Origin: Hofstenia miamia
Taxonomy: Eukaryota > Xenacoelomorpha > Acoela
Length of the DNA stretch: 64,000 bases
Direction: 5' to 3'
NCBI GenBank assembly: GCA_004352715.1
Contig: SCFE01000009.1
Coordinates: 2,160,036-2,224,035 of the forward strand
The position numbers and the translations under genes are program-made. The notes beneath the pieces were generated by a model. That model was not told the DNA's origin and searched no databases. It worked only from the letters and a program-made list of their open reading frames with translations. Each line of letters begins with the position of its first letter. Position 1 is the stretch's first letter. Of the stretch, positions 33,801 through 46,126 are shown piece by piece.

Positions 33801-34800
33801 NNNNNNNNNNNNNNNNNNNNNNNNNNNNNNNNNNNNNNNNNNNNNNNNNNNNNNNNNNNNNNNNNNNNNNNNNNNNNNNNNNNNNNNNNNNNNNNNNNNN
33901 NNNNNNNNNNNNNNNNNNNNNNNNNNNNNNNNNNNNNNNNNNNNNNNNNNNNNNNNNNNNNNNNNNNNNNNNNNNNNNNNNNNNNNNNNNNNNNNNNNNN
34001 NNNNNNNNNNNNNNNNNNNNNNNNNNNNNNNNNNNNNNNNNNNNNNNNNNNNNNNNNNNNNNNNNNNNNNNNNNNNNNNNNNNNNNNNNNNNNNNNNNNN
34101 NNNNNNNNNNNNNNNNNNNNNNNNNNNNNNNNNNNNNNNNNNNNNNNNNNNNNNNNNNNNNNNNNNNNNNNNNNNNNNNNNNNNNNNNNNNNNNNNNNNN
34201 NNNNNNNNNNNNNNNNNNNNNNNNNNNNNNNNNNNNNNNNNNNNNNNNNNNNNNNNNNNNNNNNNNNNNNNNNNNNNNNNNNNNNNNNNNNNNNNNNNNN
34301 NNNNNNNNNNNNNNNNNNNNNNNNNNNNNNNNNNNNNNNNNNNNNNNNNNNNNNNNNNNNNNNNNNNNNNNNNNNNNNNNNNNNNNNNNNNNNNNNNNNN
34401 NNNNNNNNNNNNNNNNNNNNNNNNNNNNNNNNNNNNNNNNNNNNNNNNNNNNNNNNNNNNNNNNNNNNNNNNNNNNNNNNNNNNNNNNNNNNNNNNNNNN
34501 NNNNNNNNNNNNNNNNNNNNNNNNNNNNNNNNNNNNNNNNNNNNNNNNNNNNNNNNNNNNNNNNNNNNNNNNNNNNNNNNNNNNNNNNNNNNNNNNNNNN
34601 NNNNNNNNNNNNNNNNNNNNNNNNNNNNNNNNNNNNNNNNNNNNNNNNNNNNNNNNNNNNNNNNNNNNNNNNNNNNNNNNNNNNNNNNNNNNNNNNNNNN
34701 NNNNNNNNNNNNNNNNNNNNNNNNNNNNNNNNNNNNNNNNNNNNNNNNNNNNNNNNNNNNNNNNNNNNNNNNNNNNNNNNNNNNNNNNNNNNNNNNNNNN
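33801..34800. other. assembly gap of 1000 Ns, followed by (TA)n to 34822
   Basis: Round-number gap. TA repeat lies on its right, and the inverted partner (42817) also abuts a TA repeat, so the gap probably sits in a TA microsatellite. Confidence 0.95.
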
Positions 34801-34822
34801 TATATATATATATATATATATA

Positions 34823-36789
34823 CTTTGTGATAATAATTTTTCCATTCCAATTCAAAATTACATATTGGAAATTTTGTCAAGATTTAACATTAATTTTTTA
34901 GAAACAACATAAAAAAGTATAAAGCTAATGGGATTTACTTTAGTTTTCAAGCACCTTGAAATTCATCCTGATAATTTGCATAAATTATATATTCCTACAT
35001 TAATAATGATAATCAATAGTTTGTAGAAGTATTTGTATGTCTGACAGATTCGCTTCAATTTTAAATCACTAAATTCAAGCGATTTATATAATTAAGGTTA
35101 ATGTATTAAAATTTTAATCTCCTAATAAGAAAATTGTTCTGCATTCCTGTAAAACTTGATAGCTTTTTTATCAAAACTTTGTCAAGATCTTAGCAAATTA
35201 TTCATATAACACTTGATAAACACTAGGCGAATTCTTAACGAAATTTTACAAAATTTGTGTAAATTTTTTGATATTTTATCAAGTTTTATAATTTATGAAA
35301 TCAATTTCTAAGATATTGACTAATGACTCTAAGTTTTATTGAATGACGGTGTGAGAATTGGAACTTCATGGTTAGACAAACTATGAAACAGAAATTATTG
35401 TAGTTGAAAATTACTATTCGTTTTTTGCCTAACCTTGATCTAATCAAAATAGAAATATTTAGTCTATATTTATAATGGGCCAAAATTATTATCAAACATT
35501 TAAAGAATATATAGACCAATTGTGACAAACTTGGTGCCCACAGAACGATATGACAATCACTCCCCTAATCAATGAAAATTGAAGAACTTAATAAGAATTT
35601 GGTAAGATCTTTGCAAGTTCATACAACTTCGTTGCAAAATTTACTAAGATCTTACCAATAACAACTTCTTAACCTATAATATCTATTCAGCAACCTCTCA
35701 CAACCTTGCATTAGTAACAGTACAAAGCTTTACAAGCAACAAGTAAACATACTTTGCACAGAAATAATAACATTGCATACACCTGAAGCAAAAGTGCATT
35801 GCCCAATATTGGTCAAGAAATTTCAATAACCAACTTATGCCTGTAAGTATTGAAATTCCATCAATTCAGTAAAAACTATTACTTCAAACATTTTTAATTA
35901 CTGAACGTGGCACAAAATGTTTTTAATGTGTTAATAATATTGCACTTTCGAAATTTAAGTTAATTATATTTCAAAAATAAATAATAAATTATTCTTAGGA
36001 TACTTGATAAATGCTGACAAATTCTTAGCAAAATCTTAAGAAGTTCTGTAAGTTGTTCAATATCTTATCAAGCTCTGTGATTCTTCTCATGAATACCAAA
36101 TGTACTATTAATTTTTTATATTTATGGTAATGTCTTATCGATACCGAAATATTTTTTGTAATACTGAACAAAACCAAACTTACTTCAAAATATTCATACC
36201 ACCGAGGCAGGGATCGTGGTCCTGTCAGTCCGAGATTTCCAAAGATTATATGCATAGTTAAGTAATGTAACTTTATTTCAATATAGTGTACACATATTTA
36301 TTGCGAAATATGTACATTCCGGAAAGCAGTCCGGTCCAGGTTGATCGTGTCCTCAAACATTGTGGTCCTGTGGGTTCGAGATTCTCCCAATAGTATATGC
36401 AAAGCTCAATTTTCATTCATTTTTTATTTAAATAAAATGCATTTCAAAACTCATGTGTACAGTACTATGCATATGCATACACTTATATATCGAAATATAT
36501 AATAAATGACAATAAAAAACAGCCCAATCATATTAATTGTCAAAGCCAAGTCATTCATTGTTGTTCACCAATATCACATTAATTAACACCTTCAGCAAAA
36601 ATGATTTCAATTTGAATTTATCAATTGTACATTTCTCATTAATTAGCTTGGCCACTGTAGCAGTAGTTTATAAAAATGTGACCCTTTTCCCAAACTGGTG
36701 TTGATGTGAACTCTTTAGTAGTATATAAATGCCTTTTTCTTGAAAATCATATTTTTCTGAGTAGCAATAATTGACTAAAGTAAATTACC

Positions 36790-36825
<36 letters not shown>

Positions 36826-39800
36826 GAAACTCATAAAGTTAAAGGTTTTGGTATTTTGAGCACCTTAATTAATTATTTATATGTTGAAAATATCAAATAT
36901 TTTGACGTCATAACTATACTATTTATTGTAAAGGTTGTCTCTAAAGAGAACTGTGTACGAAAAAGGGCTAAACAGTAAACTGTCTGATCCAGCCCTGATT
37001 TGGGAATGCAGACTCAGTTTGAGAAAAATAGGACCAATTCCAGCTCTTATGAGATCAAAATAATTAATATCACCATTATTGAATGATCCGATTTGAAGAA
37101 AAAATCATTTAATGACATTGATCGAACCCGACAAAAATTTGACGCGAACCACCCACAGGTCCGATGGACGGTCTTCCATCACTGATCAGCATGTTATATA
37201 CACCCATGGGCAATATAAGTGCCAATTACACCGCAAATATGATTGTTAGCAAAAATGAATTTTTAATTGAATTTCAGAGTATCGGGATGCGTCTCGAAAA
37301 TATTTCATTAAATTAATGTTTTCCTTCCAATCAAGTTTATATAAAAATTAATCGAAATTGTTAATAGATTTGGACACTAAATAGATATTAATGCATTATT
37401 TTTAGTGAAAATTTCTGGTGCATGTCTGAATCAGTTTCGGTACCGGACATTGAATACAATGCACCATTATTGAATTTCAAAATTCTCTATTCATAAAATA
37501 CGATCAAATTCTTTTAAAAATTTCAAAAAAAATATTTCATCTTTATGCTTAATTTCACTTAGAGGATATTCGAGCGAGTTTGATAAGCACCAAAGTAAAA
37601 TTGTATTTGCATTTTTAATGATAATATCATATTAACGTTGATTTTGCTATATCGCCCTGAATGCCTCAGGATTGGTGTAAATTGACTGATTTGATCAATT
37701 TCGCTCAATAACATCTACCTCACAAAAATTTTAATATCTTCGTGAATGGCGGCTTATGTTTTATCTAAAAAGCTTATAATAAACTCCAAGTGCATCCAAT
37801 GCTTTAGATAGATTTTCTCTTAGAAGATTTACTTCTAGCATAATTACTATCCATATTCAACCAAAATTAGCATTTAGAAATAATCAATATTCGAACACAT
37901 AAACTTTCTCGGTTATTAAATGACTACTCTTTCACAAGCCCTGAGAATTGCTATTGCTACTTTTAATAAAACCAGCATTAGTAAAATTATATATTGCAAG
38001 CAATATTTGAAAGTGCCAGCTAATAGTAAAATATGTTAACCATTGCCTAGGTTTATTAAGTTTTGTAATGCTGTGTTTATTTATCGATCTTTGCATACTA
38101 TCTCTCCTGTTCATAATGTAAAAGATCTTGTTCTGCCATTAACCCTAGTCGCAATGAAGGGGCCGATTAGGACACATGTCGTTTTTGGTGGATAACTTTG
38201 GTTGAAATTTTTTTAGCTGATTTTTTCCGACTTTTCCCAAAAGCTATCTCTGAGTAAGATAAAGTCAAAGTGGAAATTTTTTTTGATCAAGACCTTTGTA
38301 AAGGGGTCTGAAAAATATCATTTGAGCAAAAGCTTCAAAAATTTTTTGGTGCAATATGTTTTTAACATAGTTAATATTTTGACAGATATTGATATATTTC
38401 AACAATAAAATTGATTGATTCATAATTGTTAAGGGTCAGAGTTGTCAAAAAAATGTTAGGGTGAAAAAATTTATTGAGGTGACACGGCCTCTATATGTTT
38501 TAGTAATACCATCCGTTTTTATTGATTTTTCGTCACTGGGCCCATCGTAGAAATAAAATATTGGCAACAAAATAGTTTATCGTATAAAACAAGGGTATTA
38601 GAAGGTCTGTTGTGAAAATCAGTGTCATCCATTAAATCAAGGGAGGGACCCGTGTGTCAAACTAGAAATACGAAAAATTTGACATTTTCATTTGGTGCTA
38701 TATTTTGAATACAGTAAGACAATAATGACTAAATATGATTACATACCATATAGAATGTGGCCTAAGTTACTAGAGACATTGATGTTGAACCCCTAGTCAA
38801 AATGGCAACCGCTTGGGGTGGGGCAAGGAGGGTTGTGCGCAGTGAAATTTATTTTTCATTTCTTTAACTTTTTTGCACTTCGGCCTTTAAGGTGACATTA
38901 ATACATATTTGATTATTTTGCGTATTTGATTCTTGAAACATAAATAAACATTGACTGTATTTCCAATTTATTCATTCATTTTTTTTAAAAACATCAGTTT
39001 ATTGAATGTTTTGAAAATGGCTCCCGTGATTAGGTAATACTGACAGACCATTTTTTATTTTCCTATTAGAGTAAGTCTTTGACAATAACTAGAGAAATAC
39101 AAGTTAATATACTGCATTCTTCTATTTTTCCGAAATTTACAGACGTCGCAATTTTATTTGCATATAAAATAGCAAACAATGAATACTTTTGAAAACTGGT
39201 AAAGATGTAGTTAGTTCAAAGGTGTATCTTTCACTGTGCCAAAGTTCATTACTTTATCTTTAATAGTTTTGAAATAAAAGAGTAGGCCGAATCCCCCATC
39301 AGTGCGCTATTGGCATTTAATACCTCTGTGCGTTTGGGGTTGAGAGATAACTTGGTATTGAAAAACATATTGTAAAGGAACCTATATTGTGTCTTCTTCT
39401 TGTGCTTTGGAAAGACATTCCTACTCTATCGCAACTGCCCCAGGATTGAAACTTGATCGTCCCTTTATTCTGCATCAATCTGATACACCCCTATGACTAT
39501 TTGAAGATTTCTAAGCTTGAAATACAAAAACTTGATGTATTGCACTACCGCTGTCTTTAATAAGACTGATTTAATCTCGTTTAATAGAAGTATCTAGAGA
39601 TTGTCCTAAATAAAAATAATGGTCTGTAAAATGGAATAAATTTTCTTGCAGTATTTAGATAATACTAATACAAATAATCAGTAAGAAATTGCAGTTGTTT
39701 TACCTTGCTTAAGTAAGAAATTTTGGTTTACATTTCAATGAAATTCCTCATTTTCTACAAGTGAAATTCAAACTGGAATTTTACTCTCAACTTCCTAGTG

Positions 39801-41237
39801 ATTGGACGGCAAGGTATGTCTGAAAATGATTACGAAAAACTTAAACAAAACTTCCTTATATCACACCAAAGTCATATATTTATAATAAAAGATTTTTGTT
39901 CATAACTTCTTAACAAAATTTCGTTTCAGTACTCGCACCCAATTCCTTTACTAAAATTATAGAAAAAAATAATATTACTACGGTTTTGTCAAATACCATC
40001 CAATTGATGATGTGCAATGCTTCCTGTTTTAAAAAAGCTATTTATAAATATTATTTTTGAAAATGGAAGAACAGAAAAATAATTACAAACGTATCAATTT
40101 ATTCATTCTACGTCAAATGCGAAATTGAGTGGAAAAACAATTGATGATAATCGAAATTATTTAATGAAAGTTCTATCATAGGCGTAACAAGGGGGCTAAA
40201 CGGGCCAAAACTCCTTAAAAAATTTTCAAAATTTCGATTCCGAAGTTGAGTTTTTGTTGAAAATATAACAAGATTTGTAGAAAATTGCATCAATCCTTAT
40301 GAGTTTTTGTGTCTACAGGCTTCTACATCAGGTGCCAGCATCCTAAACAAGCACTTTGTAGTTCCATTGAGCTCATCAAATATTCCCTCCCCCCAATTAT
40401 TTTCTGGCTACCTCAATGGGTTCTATTTTCTGGGACTTGAAAAAAATACAGCTCATATAGAAAACGCTAAAAATCTTCTCTTTTCATTTTTCTTTCATTT
40501 ATTAGAAAACTATGCATCTGCTTCAAATATTGGCACAAGCCCAAATGTTTATTTTAGGCCGAATTGCACTTATGGTAAATTGGGATTTCGAGATCAATGT
40601 TTTCAATAATAAATAATTTAATCATGTTGAAAATAAGCTGAAAACGTTATTGCCCTGCTTTATGGTTTAATGTTGTTCATTAATCACATTCTTAAAGCGG
40701 GATGGAACATTATAATTAAGTCACTTCATAGCTATATTTACAATATCCACACAGTATTCCAAGTACAAATAAAAATCAAATATTTACTAAGCCCTATTCA
40801 GTTTAGACTTTTTAGGCTGGACGGTCCTTTTTTATAATCAGTTACATATTGGCCTTAGCTGTTGGAAATATTGGGATTTAGTAGAATGCACTACTAACTG
40901 ATTAAATATAAATTTATTGCCTACCCAATTGCTTTCATTTAAACTAACAAAAATTTAACAATAAAAATAACCATCACAGAAAAACTAAAGATTTATAACT
41001 GGTAAAAAAACAATGTAATACATAAAATAAGATGCCACTTAGAAAAAGATGCAAGGAAAAGTACAAAAAACCCCAATAAGAAAGCTTCACAAATTGTTAA
41101 GTAGTATTTAAAAGCTTAATCGCGGTAGAAATTCCCTTTGTCGAAAAGGGATATTGGTCAACCACTTAATAGGCAATTATTACAAGGTTTGGATATGGAC
41201 GGATATAAGTGTAAAGTACTTTTGATGAACCTCATTT

Positions 41238-41238
<1 letters not shown>
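34823..41238. other. 6.4 kb without a gene; short repeats only
   Basis: 35208-35330 and 36001-36110 share ACTTGATAAA...ATTCTTA.C.AAAT and ATCAAG.T.T words (old dispersed repeat). 35585-35682 folds back: AATTTGGTAAGATCTTTGCAA faces TTACTAAGATCTTACCAATA. 36180-36250 and 36330-36400 share GTGGTCCTGT..G and TCGAGATT. (TA)n occurs at 36797-36822. 37,900-39,900 shows nothing I can name. 40185-40300 carries the TTCCGAAGTTGAG repeat also present in both HMG arms. Confidence 0.45.
40185..40300 (+). repeat. dispersed repeat with ATTCCGAAGTTGAG core
   Basis: The core AATTTTCAAA.TTTCGATTCCGAAGTTGAG.TTTTGTTGAAAATATAACAA (in short pieces) also occurs at 29450-29520 and, reversed, at 25480-25550 and 26925-27000. 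At 26870-27030 the ends read GTGTAGCTAG and CTAGCTACAC, suggesting short terminal inverted repeats. Non-coding. Confidence 0.55.
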
Positions 41239-41283
<45 letters not shown>

Positions 41284-41292
41284 GTATATATA
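41239..41292. repeat. (TA)n microsatellite
   Basis: TA repeat of about 50 bases with one ATG interruption. Confidence 0.9.
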
Positions 41293-41760
41293 TATTAGGC
41301 GCTTTGCAAACCAACTTTATTTTATGCGTATTTTACAACTTTACTGAGCTTGTCTATTATTTCAATTGCAATCTGTTTTGCTTGATAAGGAATTAACTTG
41401 CAAATTATGGTTAAGGCTAACATAATAAAATTTTCACCGATAGTATTTAGCCTAATATATTTAAAGACTTGCAATAACTTACGATAAATATTTATAAATA
41501 TATAGCGTCAATACACTGCAATCAAGCATGCATGGGGTACATATTAATGACCCATTTGCTCCCATTACTTCATAAAGTTAGTGAATTTCCTTGAAATGCT
41601 TAAGGAATATGGAATATATTTTACTGTTGATATCAATAAAAAATTCCTGTTGATTTTAATTAATATCAAATGATATCAATAAGTAAGAGCCAGTTGATTT
41701 GATTTTGATGCGGAATTTCTATATCAACGGCAACCCTGATACATGCTATTTTTCATCAAA

Positions 41761-42039
41761 TTAAAAACACACTTTGTGTGAAAAACACTTTCTAAAATCG
41801 TGTGCATGGGAAATAATACCGTATAAAATTGCAAATAAAAAGTATAGATCTACTAACACAGTGCTTTGAGCAGACCCGAATTGAATACTTGTCCCGGGTT
41901 CGTAGCTGGTCATCACCTGATCTATGTGAATCTCGAAATCCTGAACACCAAGGCTCACATTCCATGGTCGAATATAAACACATGCCTTAAAACATTGAAG
42001 GAAAATGCAAAACAATAAAGCTAGTAAAAAATACATCAC
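41761..42039 (-). CDS. possible first exon of a small secreted protein
   Basis: The 92-codon frame starts with a convincing signal-peptide-like segment (MMYFLLALLFCIFLQCFKAC) and continues with soluble sequence (YIRPWNVSLGVQDFEIHIDQ, then MTSYEPGTSIQFGSAQ). After that the residues turn hydrophobic (VLVDLYFLFAILYGII), which may be intron read-through: a GT (ACT|GTGTTAGT) lies at the change. No partner exon found. Family unknown; could be chance. Confidence 0.3.
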   Translation of the reverse strand: MMYFLLALLFCIFLQCFKACVYIRPWNVSLGVQDFEIHIDQVMTSYEPGTSIQFGSAQSTVLVDLYFLFAILYGIISHAHDFRKCFSHKVCF

Positions 42040-42574
42040 CTACAATTCGGGTATTTATACATATTTTCTTAAATAATTCCTTCAAATTGAGCGTTTCACC
42101 CAGAAAGAAAATTTTGAACATTGGAAGTGTTTGAAGTCATTGTGCTACTAGACCAAATAAATTGAATGAAGTTTTCAAATGCTTTGTATCATATATATGT
42201 GGTAATTGTTTCCATTCAAACGGTTCATGTATTTATTAATAATGAACCAAAACATTGAACTTGTTAAAATATTTCAAGGAAATACTAAGTTCAGTATACA
42301 TTTTTAAACAGTGGAAAAACGTTATAACTGTTAAAAACATTTTGCAGAATTATAAAAATTGATTACTAACCATAACAACAGGTATGTAATATTTAAAAAC
42401 TCACAGTTCTCAGAGTAAATGTTGTGTGTATTACGTGAAGTCTAGTAACTTTGTGATAACGTTTTGTTTACCCATCTGTCTCCAAAAAGTAGATACAATT
42501 GGTTTTACGCGCATTGAAAATTTTAAGTATTTATGGATATATACATATCTATATATTCAAAAGGTAATTTACTG

Positions 42575-42767
42575 AGATTCATATAATTAATTGACATTAA
42601 TACAAAAACGTTTCGACTATATTATAGTCATCATCAGTTAGCAATATTTTTGAGGTAATAAAAGTTTACAATATACTACACTTTATAATTTAATGATATT
42701 GCCGCAAAAATATTGTTAACTGACGATAAGTATAATATAGTCGAAACGTTTTTGTATTAATGTCAAT

Positions 42768-42770
<3 letters not shown>
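42575..42770. mobile_element. Penelope-like 3' ends, head-to-head remnant pair
   Basis: An inverted repeat of about 65 bases per arm. Each arm holds CTGAYGA..(A)GTATA..TATAGTCGAAACG, the hairpin seen at the 3' ends of the two coding Penelope pairs (minus strand 42637-42610; plus strand 42720-42748). Only 3' ends remain; about 70 unique bases lie between. Assignment rests on the shared hairpin and layout. Confidence 0.45.
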
Positions 42771-42806
<36 letters not shown>

Positions 42807-42812
42807 ATATAT
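42771..42812. repeat. (TA)n microsatellite
   Basis: TA repeat between the Penelope-like pair and the right arm of the second inverted repeat. Confidence 0.9.
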
Positions 42813-42816
42813 ATCA

Positions 42817-44348
42817 ACGATTTTCAGAAAGAATCAATGGTGAACTTTAGTTGAGCATACCGAGCGGGTTTGGGTGCGGGTTGACTAGCTTTTTAAAACT
42901 TTACGGGTGAGGTGTGGGTTGAGTAAATAATTTCCAAAATGCGTGAAAATTTGTGCTTATGATTTTACGTTAATTTCTTCATAGGCTTTCATCACTTTAT
43001 TAAAATGAGGCAGAGCCCAGAGATGAGGATGGATGGCCCACTTATATAAAGGCAAATTCGGCCTGTTGAGTTCTAGTCGAGTTACAATAATATTTAGACA
43101 TTTTTCTCGTTAGATTAAACTACATGTATCTGTGCTACCCTATGTAAATATATGGCAGAGATACAACATGTTAAACAAAATGAGTGAGACCAAACCTGAT
43201 GACTTATCATTTGAGATAAACTGTGAAAGTTCGATGGATTCTTCGACATTATAGGTAAAAATTGAAAAAATAGAATTTAAAGCTAATATTGAAATGTCTA
43301 ATACACGCAAGGCTCGAGTATTATGCCTGGCAAAAAATTCTTTAATTTTTTGTTTTTCTAGACCAAAGCTGGGTACGTTGAGAATTATGATAAAATCTGC
43401 ATACTGAAATTGAAATACTTTCAATTGAGTTTTATTTTTGAACACATTTCTTAAAGCATTCACTAAATTTGGGCACTATTGCGTAATAGTACGATTTTTC
43501 AAATTCTCCCCCATGTTTCCAATGTCTCGGTCCCTGTCCATTTTTGGAACGCGTAAAAATAGGAATGAAAATCAAATTTTTTGCATTCAAAATTATATGA
43601 TATTTAAGAAGAATTTATTAGAGAAACAGCATGGCCGGAAATTCATTTTGCCCATTATTGCAAACATACATAAACATATACAGTAGAGCACAGTATATTA
43701 AAAATAGAATGAAAATTTAGATTGAATCTCAAGTATTTTAAATTTTTGACCATGATAGACTGATATTTCAGTGTCGTTGCCATACGTTATACAGAAGTCT
43801 GTATACCGGTAGGCTACCTCACCCACAGACATAACGTTAACCAATACATTATGTTAAACCATCATAGTATATATACAAATTATTTTTACTGTAAAATACT
43901 TTGCTATGGTAAAACTGCTTTTTCTATGTAAAACCGCAATAATTTTTGTAAGCATCTGGGGGGTCAGATGCGCGGTGAGGGCATGGGTTGGGCGCAGCTT
44001 TTTTAGAATTGTACGAGAGTGGCTTTGCGTTGGGTACGAAAATATGTACTCACGTCCACCCTTGCTTCTTAGTGGCCATGAATAACGATCAAGTTTGCCA
44101 ATCCATCAATTCGTAAGTAAGTCTCCATAACCTCATGCTGGAAATACTTACTCAGTCTAATAAACTCCAGTATGTCTCAGTTTTTGTATTTTACAAACTC
44201 CGTAGTGACTTTCCGGGCGTCCTGACTACAATAACATTTATAATGGAGGCATTATATTAATACGGGAATTATAGATATATATGCCCTTTCCAGTGGTAGA
44301 ATCGTGTTCGAAGACATATTATTTTCCATTCAAAGTCCAAAAGTTTTG
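42817..44348 (-). repeat. second inverted repeat, right arm (mariner-free)
   Basis: Counterpart of 31253-33800. It carries the uninterrupted mariner target site (CTGGAAATACTTA, TA at 44145-44146) and an extra segment of about 290 bases (42910-43200). It ends exactly where the upstream sequence of HMG copy 3 begins (GAATTAAATTATTTTTAG). Confidence 0.85.
43196..43403 (-). CDS. candidate internal exon of an unrecognised gene
   Basis: On the minus strand the acceptor TTTCAATTTCAG precedes 43403 and the possible donor ATCAG|GTTTGG follows 43196. The 208-base frame is open throughout and reads YADFIIILNVPSFGLEKQK, IKEFFARHNTRALRVLDISI, LALNSIFSIFTYNVEESI and ELSQFISNDKSS. It has the mixed hydrophobic and charged character of a folded protein. 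It is unchanged in the left arm for most of its length although flanking sequence differs. I do not recognise the family and found no neighbouring exon. Confidence 0.4.
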
Positions 44349-45405
44349 AATTAAATTATTTTTAGTTTCAATTTCTACATTTTTGTATATAGTTACATTT
44401 CTAAATATTGTTTAACTCATTTTATAAATAATTAAAAATTGCAAGTCATTTCATTGTTGGCTACACGTAATCAGCGGTAATCAGCAGGCCGGTTAATTTG
44501 TTAAATTTTATCAACGGGCGCCTGATTAGCAGGCCTGATCTTGATTACGTCCCGTCGTTAATCAAATTAATTCTTAATTGCCTATGATGAGTGCAAAATA
44601 TATAATTAGCAATGCATTAACAGATGAATTCATTCGAAATGGTATACCTCATGAACTTACCACGCACTTCAACAGCAAAGCGTCCTATGAATGCATTTAT
44701 GATTTTTTCATCGGAAAAAAGAAGGAAGATCATTCAAGAAGGGAAAGCTGTTAATCACTCGGAATTAAGTATTGAACTCGGGAAGCAATGGAAAGCATTG
44801 TCAAACGCGGAAAAGCAATATTTTTATGAAAAGGCTGCTGCGCTGAAAATGAAGCATAGATTGGAAAACCCTGGGTATAAATTTAAGCCTCGAAGAGGAA
44901 ATTCCAGGAAGTCTCTTAGTTCAAACAGTCTAATCAGAACTCTACAAAAGTCCAATAGCAAGCGCCCGAGTAATTTTATTAGTCCGCCAAGGCCAAGTAT
45001 TCCTGAACATTGGAATAAATCCCCAGTCAAGACATCACCTTATTTATCTTCCTTCAACATCTTTCTACCTAAGCATCCTGGAAAAGTAATTGACCCTGCT
45101 ATCGAAGATTCTCTATATATACCAAATTTATGCTCCTGTGACGATCTTCCTCAACTTCCTAGTCTTTAATCTCCATCGCAGTACCTTTCACTCCCAAATC
45201 AGCTCTTTTTAGAGCTACCAATTTCGATCCAAACATGTTAAAAATATATTTAACATATAAGCATACGCAATTTCCAAAATATCGAAATTGCAAGTATAAT
45301 ACAATTATAAGTGAAATATTAATGAACTTGCTATATTGTGCAAAGTGTCGATGCTTCCCAAGCCTCTTTACCTTCTAACTACAGAAAATTTTAATAAATT
45401 ATTTC
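44349..45405 (+). repeat. HMG unit, copy 3 (with flanks)
   Basis: Upstream and downstream sequence matches copies 1 and 4. The downstream part (TATTGTGCAAAGTGTCGATG, CCCAAGCCTCTTTACC) matches 30840-30940. The unit resumes at 47888-48000 after the non-LTR insertion and matches 30948-31060. Confidence 0.8.
44624..45169 (+). CDS. SOX-like HMG-box protein (copy 3)
   Basis: 181 codons, no stops. The box is almost the same as in copy 1 (KRPMNAFMIFSSEKRRK; LGKQWKALSNAEKQYFYEK; NPGYKFKPRRG). The tail differs at about a dozen residues (RKSLSSNSLIRTLQKSNSK; ends CDDLPQLPSL) but keeps its length and the SPPRPSIPE and CNIF/FNIFLPKHPGK blocks. Kept length and frame with changed residues suggests the copies are selected proteins rather than passive duplicates. 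Same strand as copies 1 and 4. Confidence 0.85.
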   Translation: MNSFEMVYLMNLPRTSTAKRPMNAFMIFSSEKRRKIIQEGKAVNHSELSIELGKQWKALSNAEKQYFYEKAAALKMKHRLENPGYKFKPRRGNSRKSLSSNSLIRTLQKSNSKRPSNFISPPRPSIPEHWNKSPVKTSPYLSSFNIFLPKHPGKVIDPAIEDSLYIPNLCSCDDLPQLPSL

Positions 45406-45456
45406 AAAATCATACTTTTCTTTTAGACTCGTAAATGCAAATGAATTAGAAACCAT

Positions 45457-46126
45457 AAGAGTCAAAAGCATATTGCAAAAAATCTTTGGTACAAGACTAT
45501 AAACTAAAAACTATTTACAAAATAATAGTAGCATATAGATATATAATTGTGTGGTGTGTGTTTGTTGGGGATTTGTGTGTGTGTGTGTGTACATTATCTA
45601 GAATCATACGAAATTTTCGAAGGAGTGGAGTATATTATTGTCATTAAGTATGCATTTTCTGTGAAAGAGGAATGTTCGCACTTTTTTTCTAAATTTTTTG
45701 TAGTTAATTTCCATTTTACTTTCATAGTCTAAGTTATTCCAAATTTTAGTTGCCATGTGGTGAAAACTATTTGAATGTTTATCTAAGCATAAAAATTTTT
45801 GAGAACGTTCATTTAACTTAATATATTGTTTTAACAATGAAAGAGAAGGTGTACCAGATTTGCACTTAAATAATATTGATACCATATGCATTTGAATTCT
45901 GTAATAAGGAGCTAGAATTTTTTTAGCATTAAAGGCATTTACATTAGTACTTATGAGACAGGTATCGTCCGCATATTGATAAATATTACTGTTTTTTATC
46001 TGGTTCGTTATATCATTTACGTAGAGTGAAAATAGGATGGGGCCAAGAACTGTGCCTAGAGGTACCCCACGGTTAGATATAATAATAAAAAAAAGATTTC
46101 GACACAAATAAATCAACTGCATTCTT
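45457..46126 (-). mobile_element. non-LTR retrotransposon fragment (copy B, minus strand)
   Basis: The open frame 46122-45604 joins the RT block RGVPLGTVLGPILFSLYVND, YADDTC, then after an internal deletion the C-terminal helix region (IKLNERSQKFLCLDK, KIWNNLDYE, FRKKVRTFLFHRK). The element's 3' end is the GACTCTT tail (plus-strand AAGAGTC) near 45457. The (GT)n at 45575-45592 lies in its 3' region. Same family as copy A. Confidence 0.8.

Noticed and set aside
36340-36400. GGGTTCGAGATTCTCCC as the T-arm of a tRNA or tRNA-derived SINE
   Set aside because: No A box, acceptor stem or anticodon arm around it.
45547-45732. 61-codon frame starting MCGVCLLGICVCVCVH, also at 54002-54187
   Set aside because: Made of the (GT)n repeat and the antisense of the retrotransposon C-terminus.
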